Below, one piece after another: positions 53,227 through 62,431 of a stretch of 64,000 nucleotides of DNA. Numbering within the stretch: the stretch's first letter is position 1; each line of letters opens with the position of its first letter. This DNA is from an uncultured Rikenellaceae bacterium (lineage in GTDB: Bacteria > Bacteroidota > Bacteroidia > Bacteroidales > Rikenellaceae). The DNA lies in NCBI GenBank assembly GCA_947038405.1, contig CAMQVY010000003.1, positions 1 through 64,000 of the forward strand, given 5' to 3'. A model generated the notes under the pieces. The model made no database searches. It was not told the origin of the DNA and was given only the letters and a program-made list of their open reading frames with translations. A program made the translations under genes and the position numbers.

Positions 53227-54243
53227 ATGAAAATTTTGGTAACTGGAGCTGCTGGTTTTATAGGATTCCATTTGGTTAAAAGGTTAGTAGAGCGTGGAGA
53301 TGTTGTAGTCGGACTTGATTCGATTAATGATTATTACGATGTTAATTTAAAGTATGCACGTTTAGATGAGACGGGTATCGAGAGAAATAGAGTAGAAAAT
53401 GGAGTCGTAGTTCAAAGTAGTAAATATTCTAATTACTACTTTATAAAGATTGATTTGCAGGAACGAGAAGCGTTACAAGATCTTTTTGTTTCTCAAGGTT
53501 TTGACGTTGTAATCAATCTTGCAGCTCAGGCTGGCGTAAGGTATTCCATTGAAAATCCATATGCTTATATTGATAGTAATATTGTTGGGTACCTTAATTT
53601 GCTTGAATGTGTTCGTCACAACAAAATTACAAATTTCGTATACGCCTCATCAAGTTCCGTTTATGGTGGAAATACAAAAACTCCTTTTTCAGAGGAGGAT
53701 AAAGTGGATGATCCAGTCTCATTATATGCTGCTACTAAGAAGAGTAATGAGTTGATTGCTAATGTTTATAGTAAATTATATAATATAAATACGATTGGGT
53801 TACGTTTCTTTACAGTTTATGGACCTTGGGGAAGACCAGATATGGCACCGATGCTCTTCACTAAGGCGATTCTTGAAAAAAAACCTATAAATATTTTTAA
53901 TAATGGAAATCTATCTCGCGATTTTACTTATATCGATGATATAATTGAAGGTGTTGTTCGTGTAATTGATAAAGTTGTTTCTTTTATTGGGAATGAGACT
54001 TCTACAGCTGCAATCTATAATATAGGGTGTGGTAAACCTATGCAATTAATGGATTTTATTCAAATATTAGAGACGGCGTTAGGTAAGGAAACGACAAAGA
54101 TAATGCTTCCTATGCAAGCAGGAGATGTATATATGACGTATGCAGATACTACGAAGTTAGAGTTAGTTTGTGGTTATAAACCTTGTATTTCATTGAAAGA
54201 GGGTATTGTTCAATTTGTAAAATGGTATAATAATTATTATTGA
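53227..54243 (+). CDS. UDP-glucuronate 4-epimerase
   Basis: 338-aa extended SDR of the CapI/GAE type. TGAAGFIGFHLVKRLVERG binds NAD, DSINDYYDVNLKYARL is the marker that separates UDP-glucuronate epimerases from GalE, SSSSVYGGN supplies the Ser/Thr and YAATKKSNE the Tyr-Lys pair. It starts 1 nt after ugd and converts UDP-GlcA to UDP-GalA, which feeds the surface polysaccharide. Confidence 0.9.
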   Translation: MKILVTGAAGFIGFHLVKRLVERGDVVVGLDSINDYYDVNLKYARLDETGIERNRVENGVVVQSSKYSNYYFIKIDLQEREALQDLFVSQGFDVVINLAAQAGVRYSIENPYAYIDSNIVGYLNLLECVRHNKITNFVYASSSSVYGGNTKTPFSEEDKVDDPVSLYAATKKSNELIANVYSKLYNINTIGLRFFTVYGPWGRPDMAPMLFTKAILEKKPINIFNNGNLSRDFTYIDDIIEGVVRVIDKVVSFIGNETSTAAIYNIGCGKPMQLMDFIQILETALGKETTKIMLPMQAGDVYMTYADTTKLELVCGYKPCISLKEGIVQFVKWYNNYY

Positions 54244-54245
54244 TA

Positions 54246-54406
54246 ATGAAAGGAGTAGTTTTGGCGGAGATTAAGCTACAAGGCTATATCCAAATACCAA
54301 AGGTGTAGGTAATAAGTTGTTGCCAATTTACGACAAGTCAATGATGAATAATAAGTATGGTCAATATATAATAAAGGTTATTGACGAATTAAACGATAAT
54401 CAATAA
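54246..54406 (+). pseudogene. rmlA: Remnant of glucose-1-phosphate thymidylyltransferase (both ends only)
   Basis: ATG 54246 starts MKGVVLA, then the frame breaks. In the next frame come RLYPNTKGVGNKLLPIYDKSM, which is the nucleotide-binding N-terminus of RmlA, and without a gap NKYGQYIIKVIDELNDNQ and a stop, which match the RmlA C-terminus. About 160 nt remain of roughly 880; the middle is deleted and the glycine-rich loop is damaged. It occupies the expected first place of an rmlACDB operon, so this locus cannot make dTDP-glucose itself. Confidence 0.85.
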
Positions 54407-54424
54407 TTATATCCATTTTAAATT

Positions 54425-54997
54425 ATGAATGTAATAAAAACAGATATTGAGGGTGTAGTCATAATAGAACCTAATATTTTCGGAGACGATAGAGGATATT
54501 TTTATGAGTCATTTTCGCAACGAGAGTTTGATCAAAAGGTTTGTAAAACTACCTTTATTCAAGATAATCAAAGTTATTCACGCTTTGGAGTACTTAGAGG
54601 TTTGCACTTTCAGGAAGCACCTTATGTGCAGAGTAAATTGGTGAGAGTGGTAGATGGTAAGGTGTTAGATGTAGCAGTAGATATTCGTAAAGGTTCACCC
54701 ACGTATGGCAAGTATGTAGCAGTTGAGTTAACCGAAGATAATCACCGTCAATTATTTATTCCACGTGGATTTGCTCACGGCTTTGTAGTGCTTAGCGAAG
54801 AGGCAACAGTTCAATATAAATGCGATAATTACTACTCAAAGCAGAGTGAGGGGGCAATAATGTGGAACGATTTGGATTTAGATATCGACTGGAGAATAGA
54901 AGAGTGTGAAGCTATTTTGTCTGCAAAAGATTTAGATAATCCACGATTCAACGATTTTGATTCACCATTCCAATATCACATCAACTACTATGAGTAA
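54425..54997 (+). CDS. rmlC: dTDP-4-dehydrorhamnose 3,5-epimerase
   Basis: 190-aa cupin-fold epimerase, third step of dTDP-L-rhamnose synthesis. GVLRGLHFQ holds the catalytic His, FIPRGFAHGFVVLSEEATVQYKCDNYY the active-site Tyr region. Start ATG 54425. It overlaps rmlD by 8 nt. Confidence 0.94.
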   Translation: MNVIKTDIEGVVIIEPNIFGDDRGYFYESFSQREFDQKVCKTTFIQDNQSYSRFGVLRGLHFQEAPYVQSKLVRVVDGKVLDVAVDIRKGSPTYGKYVAVELTEDNHRQLFIPRGFAHGFVVLSEEATVQYKCDNYYSKQSEGAIMWNDLDLDIDWRIEECEAILSAKDLDNPRFNDFDSPFQYHINYYE

Positions 54998-55856
54998 GAT
55001 TATATTAATTACAGGGGCTAACGGTCAGTTAGGGCGTGAGATGCAACGAGTTGCAAAGGTTGATAACAATAACTATATATTTACTGATTCAGATGAGCTA
55101 GATATAACTAATATAAGTGCTATTCGTGAGGTTGTTGTAGCAAATAGAGTCGATGTTATTGTAAATTGCGCAGCTTATACTAATGTAGACAAGGCTGAAG
55201 AGGAGCCGTTGTTGTCAGACTTACTTAATAATAAGGCAGTCGAGAACTTAGCAGTAGTGTCAAAAGAGAGAGAGGTAACCTTAATCCATATCTCTACTGA
55301 TTACGTTTTTGATGGCTCGGCATGTACTCCTTATATTGAGGATTGTAAGACATCGCCAACAGGAGCTTATGGAGCTACCAAACTTGCAGGTGAACAGAGT
55401 ATTATCAATTCTGGTTGTAGTTATATTATTATACGTACCTCCTGGTTGTACTCTATTTGGGGTAATAACTTTGTCAAGACAATGCAAAAGCTTACGGCAG
55501 AGAGAGATACTCTTAATGTGATTTTTGACCAGATAGGCACACCGACTTATGCTGGCGATTTAGCCGATGCAATATGTGATATTGTAAGTAGTGATAAGTT
55601 CGGGAAAGAGGGTGTTTATCATTTTAGCAATGAGGGTGTCTGTTCTTGGTATGATTTTGCTGTTGAGATATGTGAAATTAGTGGTAATAGTTGCAGTATA
55701 AACCCTATACACTCTTATGAATACCCAAGTAAGGTTACTCGTCCTCACTACTCGGTGTTGGACAAAACAAAGTTTAAAGCTAATTTTGAGGCTACTATCC
55801 CACACTGGAGGAGGTCGCTTGTTAAGTGTATAGACAAACTTAAAAATCAGAAATAA
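54990..55856 (+). CDS. rmlD: dTDP-4-dehydrorhamnose reductase
   Basis: 288-aa SDR that makes dTDP-L-rhamnose, the last step. ILITGANGQLGREMQR is the cofactor loop, ISTDYVFDG and YGATKLAGE supply the Thr/Tyr/Lys. I chose ATG 54990, which overlaps the rmlC stop as ATGAGTAA; a longer frame would run into rmlC. It overlaps rmlB by one base (TAATG). Confidence 0.93.
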   Translation: MSKIILITGANGQLGREMQRVAKVDNNNYIFTDSDELDITNISAIREVVVANRVDVIVNCAAYTNVDKAEEEPLLSDLLNNKAVENLAVVSKEREVTLIHISTDYVFDGSACTPYIEDCKTSPTGAYGATKLAGEQSIINSGCSYIIIRTSWLYSIWGNNFVKTMQKLTAERDTLNVIFDQIGTPTYAGDLADAICDIVSSDKFGKEGVYHFSNEGVCSWYDFAVEICEISGNSCSINPIHSYEYPSKVTRPHYSVLDKTKFKANFEATIPHWRRSLVKCIDKLKNQK

Positions 55857-56911
55857 TGAAAAATATACTAATCACAGGAGGGGCTGGGTTTATAGGCTCG
55901 CACGTAGTAAGGTTGTTTGTAAATAAATACCCAGACTATAATATTATAAATCTCGATAAACTGACCTATGCAGGGAACCTTGCAAATATAAATGATATTG
56001 AGAATGCACCAAACTACACCTTTGTAAAGGCAGATATTTGTGATTTTGATAAAATGTTAGATATTTTTGCTCAATATAATATCGATGGGGTTATTCATCT
56101 TGCGGCAGAGAGTCACGTTGACCGCTCTATAAAAGATCCATTTACTTTCGCAAAAACAAACGTAATGGGGACATTATCGCTATTACAAGCAGCAAAACAC
56201 CATTGGAATGGTGATTTTGAAAATAGACGCTTCTATCACATCTCAACCGATGAGGTTTATGGTTCATTGGAATTTGACGGAACATTTTTCACAGAACAAA
56301 CGAGCTATGCGCCCCATAGTCCATATTCAGCATCTAAAGCGAGTTCTGACCACTTTGTAAGAGCTTTCCAAGATACGTTTGGATTACCAACTGTAATCAC
56401 CAACTGTTCTAATAACTATGGTCCTTATCAATTTCCAGAGAAACTAATTCCTCTTTTCATAAATAATATCCGCCACGGGAAACCGCTACCAGTTTATGGT
56501 AAGGGTGAAAACGTTAGAGATTGGTTGTATGTTGTTGACCATGCAAGGGCTATTGATGTGATTTTCCACAATGGTAGATTAGGCGACACATATAATATAG
56601 GAGGCTTCAATGAGTGGACAAATATAGATCTTATCAAGGTAATCATCGCAACAGTAGATAGGTTGCTAGGGAATCCAGAGGGAGAGTCATTGGATTTAAT
56701 CACCTACGTTACTGACCGTGCAGGACATGATTTACGTTATGCAATTGATAGTAATAAACTGAAAAATGAACTTGGTTGGGAGCCTTCACTTCAGTTTGAA
56801 GAGGGTATACAAAAGACAGTTGCCTGGTACTTAGAAAACCAAAAATGGATGGATGATATCACCTCAGGGGAGTATGAGACGTACTATGACTCAATGTATG
56901 AGAATAGGTAA
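55856..56911 (+). CDS. rmlB: dTDP-glucose 4,6-dehydratase
   Basis: 351-aa extended SDR, second step of the pathway. ILITGGAGFIGSHVVRLF binds NAD, HLAAESHVDRSI and ISTDEVYGSLE with Asp-Glu give the dehydratase residues, and YSASKASSDH the Tyr-Lys pair. The gene is last in rmlCDB, followed by a strong terminator at 56984. The order C-D-B with B last, preceded by dead rmlA, is unusual. Confidence 0.94.
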   Translation: MKNILITGGAGFIGSHVVRLFVNKYPDYNIINLDKLTYAGNLANINDIENAPNYTFVKADICDFDKMLDIFAQYNIDGVIHLAAESHVDRSIKDPFTFAKTNVMGTLSLLQAAKHHWNGDFENRRFYHISTDEVYGSLEFDGTFFTEQTSYAPHSPYSASKASSDHFVRAFQDTFGLPTVITNCSNNYGPYQFPEKLIPLFINNIRHGKPLPVYGKGENVRDWLYVVDHARAIDVIFHNGRLGDTYNIGGFNEWTNIDLIKVIIATVDRLLGNPEGESLDLITYVTDRAGHDLRYAIDSNKLKNELGWEPSLQFEEGIQKTVAWYLENQKWMDDITSGEYETYYDSMYENR

Positions 56912-56983
56912 TGGGAGGGGATTATTTTGCTGTTACTGAATATTCATATAGAATATGTTATTAAGTGATCGTAAAATATAATT

Positions 56984-57025
56984 AAAAAGATTTTAACTTA
57001 ACAGAAGTTAAAATCTTTTTTTTTT
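56984..57025 (+). terminator. Terminator of the rml operon
   Basis: AAAAAGATTTTAACTT and AAGTTAAAATCTTTTT form the stem around a short loop, followed by more T. It lies about 70 nt after rmlB. Confidence 0.88.
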
Positions 57026-57170
57026 GATCAGCGATAAGATCACAGCACTTAGAACCCAGTTTAGAGGGAGTAACAGATATTATATTTTTTATTTAGAATT
57101 TATCAAATATTTACGTGAAAAGGAAATAAACACAGATTGTGAGGGTGATACCATATATATGTAAAATAAA

Positions 57171-57200
57171 AATCACCGAAACAACTAAGTTTCGGTGATT
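57171..57200 (-). terminator. Terminator after tRNA-Lys
   Basis: AATCACCGAAAC and GTTTCGGTGATT form a perfect 12-bp stem with a 6-nt loop; the minus strand continues with a T-rich tract. It lies 25 nt past the tRNA 3' end. Confidence 0.78.
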
Positions 57201-57225
57201 TTTGTTGATGTTTCCATCTTTTTCG

Positions 57226-57298
57226 TGATCCCGCTGGGGCTCGAACCCAGGACCCCAACATTAAAAGTGTTGTGCTCTACCAGCTGAGCTACGAAATC
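57226..57298 (-). tRNA. tRNA-Lys (anticodon TTT)
   Basis: The minus strand folds into a 73-nt cloverleaf: acceptor GATTTCG/CGGGATC with discriminator A, D stem GCTC/GAGC, anticodon stem CAACA/TGTTG around CTTTTAA, and T arm CTGGG/CCCAG with TTCGAGC. The loop gives anticodon TTT, lysine. CCA is not encoded. Confidence 0.93.
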
Positions 57299-57483
57299 GG
57301 TCATTAGCAATTGTGTGCGTTTCTCCTTAATTGCGATGCAAAGATATGAATTATTTATTTACTATGCAAATGTTTTATCAAAAAAAATATAAAAAATATA
57401 AAACGTGCGGGTACTAATGTTAGTATATTACTAATATACAGAAAAATATCAAATATAAATTTATCTATTTTCATAAAAAATAA

Positions 57484-57491
57484 TATCTTTG
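57484..57491 (+). promoter_or_regulatory. -7 box of the carboxynorspermidine operon
   Basis: TATCTTTG, 69 nt before the ATG at 57561, matches the Bacteroidetes -7 element. Confidence 0.5.
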
Positions 57492-57560
57492 CACTGAGTA
57501 TTGTCAATGAATGTGACAATAATATAGTTTGAATGTTAAATCTTTAAAAATATATCATTA

Positions 57561-58751
57561 ATGTGTAAAGTTCTTATTATTGGAGCAGGTGGTGTAGGTA
57601 CTGTTGTTGTCCATAAAGTGGCAAAAAATCCTATTTTTACTGACATTATGTTAGCAAGCAGAACAAAGAGTAAGTGTGATGCTATTGCTGCTGCGGTAGG
57701 TGTAGATAGAGTTAAGACGGCTCAAGTAGATGCTGATAATGTGCCGGAGTTGTGCGTACTTATGCGCAGTTTTCAACCTGACATCGTAATTAATGTAGCT
57801 CTACCATATCAAGACCTAACAATCATGGATGCTTGTCTTGAGTGTGGTGTTAACTATTTGGATACTGCAAACTATGAGCCGATTGATGAGGCTAAGTTTG
57901 AGTATAGCTGGCAGTGGGCTTATCAAGACAGATTTAAAGAGGCTGGACTTACAGCTATTTTAGGTTGTGGTTTTGATCCTGGAGTGTCTGCAATATTTAC
58001 GGCATATGCTGCGAAACATCATTTCGATGAGATTCATTACCTTGATATTGTTGATTGTAATGCAGGTAACCATGGAATGGCATTTGCTACAAACTTTAAT
58101 CCTGAGATTAATATTAGAGAGGTTACTCAAAAAGGGCGTTATTGGGAAGATGGAAAGTGGATTGTAACTGAGCCACATGAGATTCATCAGCCATTAACAT
58201 ATCCTGAAATTGGTGAGAAAGAGTCATATGTTATATACCACGAGGAGTTGGAGTCATTAGTTAAGAACTATCCTACTATTAAGCGTGCTAGATTCTGGAT
58301 GACTTTCGGGCAAGAGTATTTAACTCACTTGAGAGTTATTCAAAATATTGGAATGTCTAGGATCGACCCAATTATTTATAATGGGGTTGAGATTGTTCCT
58401 ATTCAGTTTTTGAAGGCAGTTCTTCCTGACCCTAAGTCTTTAGGTGAAAACTACACTGGATTAACATCGATTGGTTGCCGTATTAAGGGTATCAAAGATG
58501 GTAAGGAGAAGACTTATTACATATATAATAACTGTAACCACGAAAGTGCATTTAATGAGACTGGAACTCAAGCTGTAAGTTATACAACTGGAGTACCTGC
58601 TGCACTTGGTGCGGCAATGTTCGCAAAAGGGTTATGGAAAGGTGCAGGAGTTTATAATGTTGAAGAGTTTAATCCAGATCCGTTCTTAGCTGAGTTAGGC
58701 GAGCAGGGATTACCTTGGATCGAGAAATTCGATATTGATTTAGAACTATGA
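57561..58751 (+). CDS. Carboxynorspermidine/carboxyspermidine dehydrogenase
   Basis: 396-aa saccharopine-dehydrogenase-fold enzyme. VLIIGAGGVGTVVVHKVA is the cofactor site and CNHESAFNETGTQAVSYTTG a typical C-terminal motif. It joins aspartate semialdehyde to putrescine or diaminopropane to give the carboxy-polyamine. The stop overlaps the next start (ATGA), and that gene encodes the matching decarboxylase, so together they make spermidine by the route used in many gut Bacteroidales. Confidence 0.92.
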   Translation: MCKVLIIGAGGVGTVVVHKVAKNPIFTDIMLASRTKSKCDAIAAAVGVDRVKTAQVDADNVPELCVLMRSFQPDIVINVALPYQDLTIMDACLECGVNYLDTANYEPIDEAKFEYSWQWAYQDRFKEAGLTAILGCGFDPGVSAIFTAYAAKHHFDEIHYLDIVDCNAGNHGMAFATNFNPEINIREVTQKGRYWEDGKWIVTEPHEIHQPLTYPEIGEKESYVIYHEELESLVKNYPTIKRARFWMTFGQEYLTHLRVIQNIGMSRIDPIIYNGVEIVPIQFLKAVLPDPKSLGENYTGLTSIGCRIKGIKDGKEKTYYIYNNCNHESAFNETGTQAVSYTTGVPAALGAAMFAKGLWKGAGVYNVEEFNPDPFLAELGEQGLPWIEKFDIDLEL

Positions 58752-59905
58752 TAGATAAGGATAAGGTTCTGGCGGATTGGGATCTCTCTCAAGTGGAGTC
58801 TCCAGCTTATGTCATAAACCAAGATCTGTTACAAGATAATTTATCTGTGATAGATAGGGTTCGAGATGGTGCAGGTATCGACATAATAGTCGCATTGAAA
58901 GCTAACGCCACATGGAACATTTTTCCGAAATTACAGAGACATTCAGATGGAGCCACTGCAAGTTCACTTGCAGAGGCTCGTCTCGTTTTTGAGGAGTATG
59001 GAGAGTTGGCTCACACATATGCGCCAGTGTATTCGAAATCTGAATTTAATGAGATTATGAGTTATAGTAGTCACATTACATTCAATTCGATAAATCAATT
59101 TGAGAAGTATGGATCTGAAGCTAGGCTAAAAGGTATATCTTGCGGTTTGCGAGTTAATCCGGAGCTGTCTACAGTTGACACAGAGCTTTATAATCCATGT
59201 GATAGGGGTTCGAGACTCGGGATATTATCTGAGAATCTACAAAAACTTCCATTAGGAGTTGACGGTTTGCACTTTCATTCACTTTGCGAATCAAGACCAG
59301 CTGATTTGAAGGCTACGCTTGAAGCTGTTGAGCAGAGGTTTGGACACCTTTTTTCAGAGATAAAGTGGATTAATATGGGTGGTGGTCACTTAATGACGCA
59401 TAAGGATTATGATGAAAATGAGTTAATTATGATATTGAATAACTTTAAATCACGTCATCCTCATCTGAAAGTGATACTTGAACCTGGGAGTGCATTTACA
59501 TGGGATACTGGTTGTTTAGTTTCAACGGTTGAAGATGTTGTATGCAATGGTGGTGTTAATACTGCGCTATTGAATGTCTCTTTTGCGTGTCATATGCCTG
59601 ATTGTTTGGAGATGCCATACAAACCTACTATAATTGGAGCTTCAGACCCCAAAGATGGTGAAACTAAGTGGAGACTTGGAGGTAATAGTTGTTTAGCTGG
59701 TGATTTCTGCGGAGATTGGTCATTTGATAGTGAATTGAAAATTGGAGACAAAGTGGTTTTTAGGGATATGATTCATTATACAATGGTAAAGACAACGATG
59801 TTTAATGGAGTTAGTCATCCATCCATTGTGAAGTGGAGTAGTGAGAGTGGATTTGAAGTTATAAAAAAGTTCGGATATGAAGACTATAAAGGTCGGATGT
59901 CGTAA
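58748..59905 (+). CDS. nspC: Carboxynorspermidine/carboxyspermidine decarboxylase
   Basis: 385-aa PLP enzyme of the alanine-racemase fold. VALKANATWN holds the PLP lysine, DGLHFHSLCESR and INMGGGHLMT the cofactor contacts, and ILEPGSAF the Glu-Pro-Gly motif. It decarboxylates carboxyspermidine. It overlaps its partner gene by 4 nt. Confidence 0.93.
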   Translation: MIDKDKVLADWDLSQVESPAYVINQDLLQDNLSVIDRVRDGAGIDIIVALKANATWNIFPKLQRHSDGATASSLAEARLVFEEYGELAHTYAPVYSKSEFNEIMSYSSHITFNSINQFEKYGSEARLKGISCGLRVNPELSTVDTELYNPCDRGSRLGILSENLQKLPLGVDGLHFHSLCESRPADLKATLEAVEQRFGHLFSEIKWINMGGGHLMTHKDYDENELIMILNNFKSRHPHLKVILEPGSAFTWDTGCLVSTVEDVVCNGGVNTALLNVSFACHMPDCLEMPYKPTIIGASDPKDGETKWRLGGNSCLAGDFCGDWSFDSELKIGDKVVFRDMIHYTMVKTTMFNGVSHPSIVKWSSESGFEVIKKFGYEDYKGRMS

Positions 59906-59921
59906 TCGATTGAGCTTGCAA

Positions 59922-59962
59922 CAACACTCCTGTGAGGGAGGTGCTGTGTGATCGCAGCAAAC
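59922..59962 (-). repeat. 41-bp dispersed repeat, copy D
   Basis: The minus strand begins GTTTGCTGCGATCACACAG, aligning with the first half of copy C; the second half diverges. It covers a GTG at 59948 that would extend the next gene, and so argues for the ATG at 59993. Confidence 0.45.
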
Positions 59963-59992
59963 AGAGAAAAAACAAATATATATTTGGATATA

Positions 59993-61288
59993 ATGAAAGA
60001 TTTTAAAGCAACAGAATATACTTTAAAGTGCGTTGCCACTGATAGAGCATTTGAAGATACGGGGTGGATATTAGATGATTCTAAATGTGAAGTTCCATCT
60101 TTTGTCAGAGCAGTATATGCTAAAAAAAGATTAGAAGTAAAAGATGACTCGTATGGTCTATATCGTTTTTGCGATTGGCTACCAGTTAGCCGTATACTAG
60201 ATGGGTCTCATCCTCCAGTTACATACAAGAGTGAGGGGTTGTCAAAGTGTTTAGGACTAAGTAATCTATACATAACATTTAATGGGTATTTCCCAAAGAT
60301 TAATGCGCAAATGAGCACTTGTTCATTCAAGGAGACTGAAGCATACACTGTATGTGGTCGCATGAGTCCTGATTGCGATAAAGTTTTAGTTGTCGCTTCT
60401 GCTGGGAATACTGCGAGAGCATTTGCAATGGTGTGTTCTGAAAATAATATTCCTTTATTATTGAGTGTTCCATCGGATAATTTAGATGCTTTATGGTTTG
60501 AGAAGCCACTTAATGATTGTGTAAAATTAATTGCGTCTCAAAAGGGTGGAGACTACTTCGATGCTATACATTTAAGCAATCTTGCTCTTGAATCTAAAAT
60601 GTTTATTGCCGAGGGTGGAGCAAAAAATATTGCGCGTCGTGATGGTATGGCAACAACAGTATTGTCGGCGGTTACACATATCGGCGAGATTCCTGACTAC
60701 TACTTCCAAGCAGTTGGAAGCGGAACAGGTGCGATTGCAGCATGGGAGGCGAACAATAGATTTATTGAGGATGGAAGATTTGGTTCTAAGAAGATGCAAT
60801 TGAAAGTGTCTCAAAATGCACCATTTTTACCGATGTATGAGGCATGGAGAGCAGATTCGAGAGATATGCTATCTTATGATGATAATCAGGCTCGTGAAGA
60901 TGTAGAGACTATTGATGCAAAGGTTCTGTCTAATAGGAAACCACCTTATGGGATTATTGGTGGACTATATGACGCATTAAAGGATTCTGATGGAGATGTA
61001 TTACTTGTTCCTAATGAGGAGGCTAGAGATGCAGCGAAGTTATTCGAAGAGGTTGAGGGAGTTGATATACATCCTGCTGCGGCAGTTGCTGTTGCATCTC
61101 TAATCAATTCGGTTAAAGAGGGTTCTATTGATACAGACAAAATAGTAATGCTTAATATCACTGGGGGTGGAGAAGAGTTGTTTAAGAGAGGGAAAGATCT
61201 TTGGTATCTGAAACCATCTCTTGTATTCGACCTTACGCCAACAGCTAAAGATGTTGTTGCTAAAGTAGAGGAGTTATTCTCAAAATAG
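59993..61288 (+). CDS. Cysteate synthase (threonine-synthase fold)
   Basis: 431-aa PLP enzyme. It resembles threonine synthase, but its closest match is methanogen cysteate synthase: FSDWLPV-like YRFCDWLPVSRILD, LSNLYITFNGYFP, TCSFKETEA with the PLP lysine, ASAGNTARAFA, YFQAVGSGTGAIAAWEA, EDGRFGSK and NAPFLPMYEAW. Cysteate synthase makes L-cysteate from O-phosphoserine and sulfite. In Bacteroidetes that compound feeds sulfonolipid (capnine) synthesis. I chose ATG 59993; the frame to GTG 59948 runs through a dispersed repeat. Confidence 0.87.
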   Translation: MKDFKATEYTLKCVATDRAFEDTGWILDDSKCEVPSFVRAVYAKKRLEVKDDSYGLYRFCDWLPVSRILDGSHPPVTYKSEGLSKCLGLSNLYITFNGYFPKINAQMSTCSFKETEAYTVCGRMSPDCDKVLVVASAGNTARAFAMVCSENNIPLLLSVPSDNLDALWFEKPLNDCVKLIASQKGGDYFDAIHLSNLALESKMFIAEGGAKNIARRDGMATTVLSAVTHIGEIPDYYFQAVGSGTGAIAAWEANNRFIEDGRFGSKKMQLKVSQNAPFLPMYEAWRADSRDMLSYDDNQAREDVETIDAKVLSNRKPPYGIIGGLYDALKDSDGDVLLVPNEEARDAAKLFEEVEGVDIHPAAAVAVASLINSVKEGSIDTDKIVMLNITGGGEELFKRGKDLWYLKPSLVFDLTPTAKDVVAKVEELFSK

Positions 61289-61334
61289 TTAGGTTTACCA
61301 TTTTGTAATGGTATTGTCCAATATATTACCACAG

Positions 61335-61407
61335 AAAACGAAGTTTCCACAAAAGTTTATTGTCGAAGTCAGTTCGCACTGAATAAATTTTGTGGAAACT
61401 TCGTTTT
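61335..61407. terminator. Long hairpin between cysteate synthase and pabB
   Basis: A perfect 20-bp inverted repeat (61335-61354 with 61388-61407, containing GAAGTTTCCAC) with a 33-nt loop, ended by ATTA. A shorter TTTACCAT/ATGGTA hairpin lies just upstream. It ends about 25 nt before pabB. Confidence 0.72.
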
Positions 61408-61432
61408 ATTACATTAACATTTGATTTGTATA

Positions 61433-62431
61433 ATGAACGATTCTAAGCATTTTTTAGAGAGAGTAGAGGTTATTGAGCGCATTAATTTACTGTGTGGTAC
61501 AGGAGAACCATTCTTATTTATAGCTGATTTCAAGGGTGAAAAAGGGTTGGTGCTAAATTCACATGAGCTTAAAGAGAGTGATATATTATGTTCAATTAAT
61601 GGCATAGAATTGAATGGAGAGTGTCAGCATACAGATGAATATACCTCTGAATTGGAGTTAGACCCAATCTCATTTAATGAGTATAGAAATTCATTTAATA
61701 AAGTTATGGCAAGTCTGAAAAATGGTGACTCCTATCTTTTAAACCTTACTTTTCCAACTAAGCTAGGTTCTAATCTCAATCTAAAGAGTATATATTCAAG
61801 TGCTAAAGCACCTTATAAGATGTTGTTTAAGGAGGATTTCGTCTTCTATTCACCAGAGTCATTTATAAAAATATATGATAATAAACTATTATCCTTTCCA
61901 ATGAAAGGGACTATTGATGCAACGCTTGAAGGTGCAGAGTCTCTGCTAATGGATGATATTAAAGAGAGATATGAACATAATACGATTGTAGATTTAATAC
62001 GTAATGATCTATCTGTTGTCTCAAAAGGGGTTAAAGTTGATAGATTTAGGTATATTGAACAGATAAAAACTTCTAATTCAGAGATATTACAAACTAGCTC
62101 TCAAATAAGTGGTAACCTTGCACACAATTGGCAATCAAAATTTGGAGATATACTTTTTTCAATGCTTCCAGCGGGGAGTGTGAGTGGTGCGCCAAAGCAA
62201 AAAACACTTGAAATTATAGATGATTGCGAAGTGTCTGAACGTGGATTTTACTGTGGTGTGATGGGGTATTTTGATGGAGTAAGCGTTGATAGTTGTGTTA
62301 TCATAAGGTACATTGAGAGGGGAGATGATGGTTGTTTTTCATATCGTAGTGGCGGAGGAATAACCTCTCGAAGTAGAGTTGAAGATGAATATGAAGAACT
62401 AATAAAAAAAGTGTATGTGCCTACTATTTGA
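61433..62431 (+). CDS. pabB: Aminodeoxychorismate synthase component I
   Basis: 332-aa chorismate-binding enzyme that turns chorismate plus amide nitrogen into 4-amino-4-deoxychorismate for folate. Landmarks are NGDSYLLNLTFPTKL, FPMKGTIDA, RNDLSVVSKGV, SMLPAGSVSGAPKQKTLEII and GGGITSRSRVEDEYEE. The short length without an N-terminal half is usual in Bacteroidetes. I chose ATG 61433. It overlaps pabC by 17 nt. Confidence 0.92.
   Translation: MNDSKHFLERVEVIERINLLCGTGEPFLFIADFKGEKGLVLNSHELKESDILCSINGIELNGECQHTDEYTSELELDPISFNEYRNSFNKVMASLKNGDSYLLNLTFPTKLGSNLNLKSIYSSAKAPYKMLFKEDFVFYSPESFIKIYDNKLLSFPMKGTIDATLEGAESLLMDDIKERYEHNTIVDLIRNDLSVVSKGVKVDRFRYIEQIKTSNSEILQTSSQISGNLAHNWQSKFGDILFSMLPAGSVSGAPKQKTLEIIDDCEVSERGFYCGVMGYFDGVSVDSCVIIRYIERGDDGCFSYRSGGGITSRSRVEDEYEELIKKVYVPTI

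Noticed and set aside
59948-61288. Threonine synthase with a GTG start at 59948
   Set aside because: Sequence blocks match cysteate synthase rather than threonine synthase, and the extra 15 codons run through a dispersed repeat.
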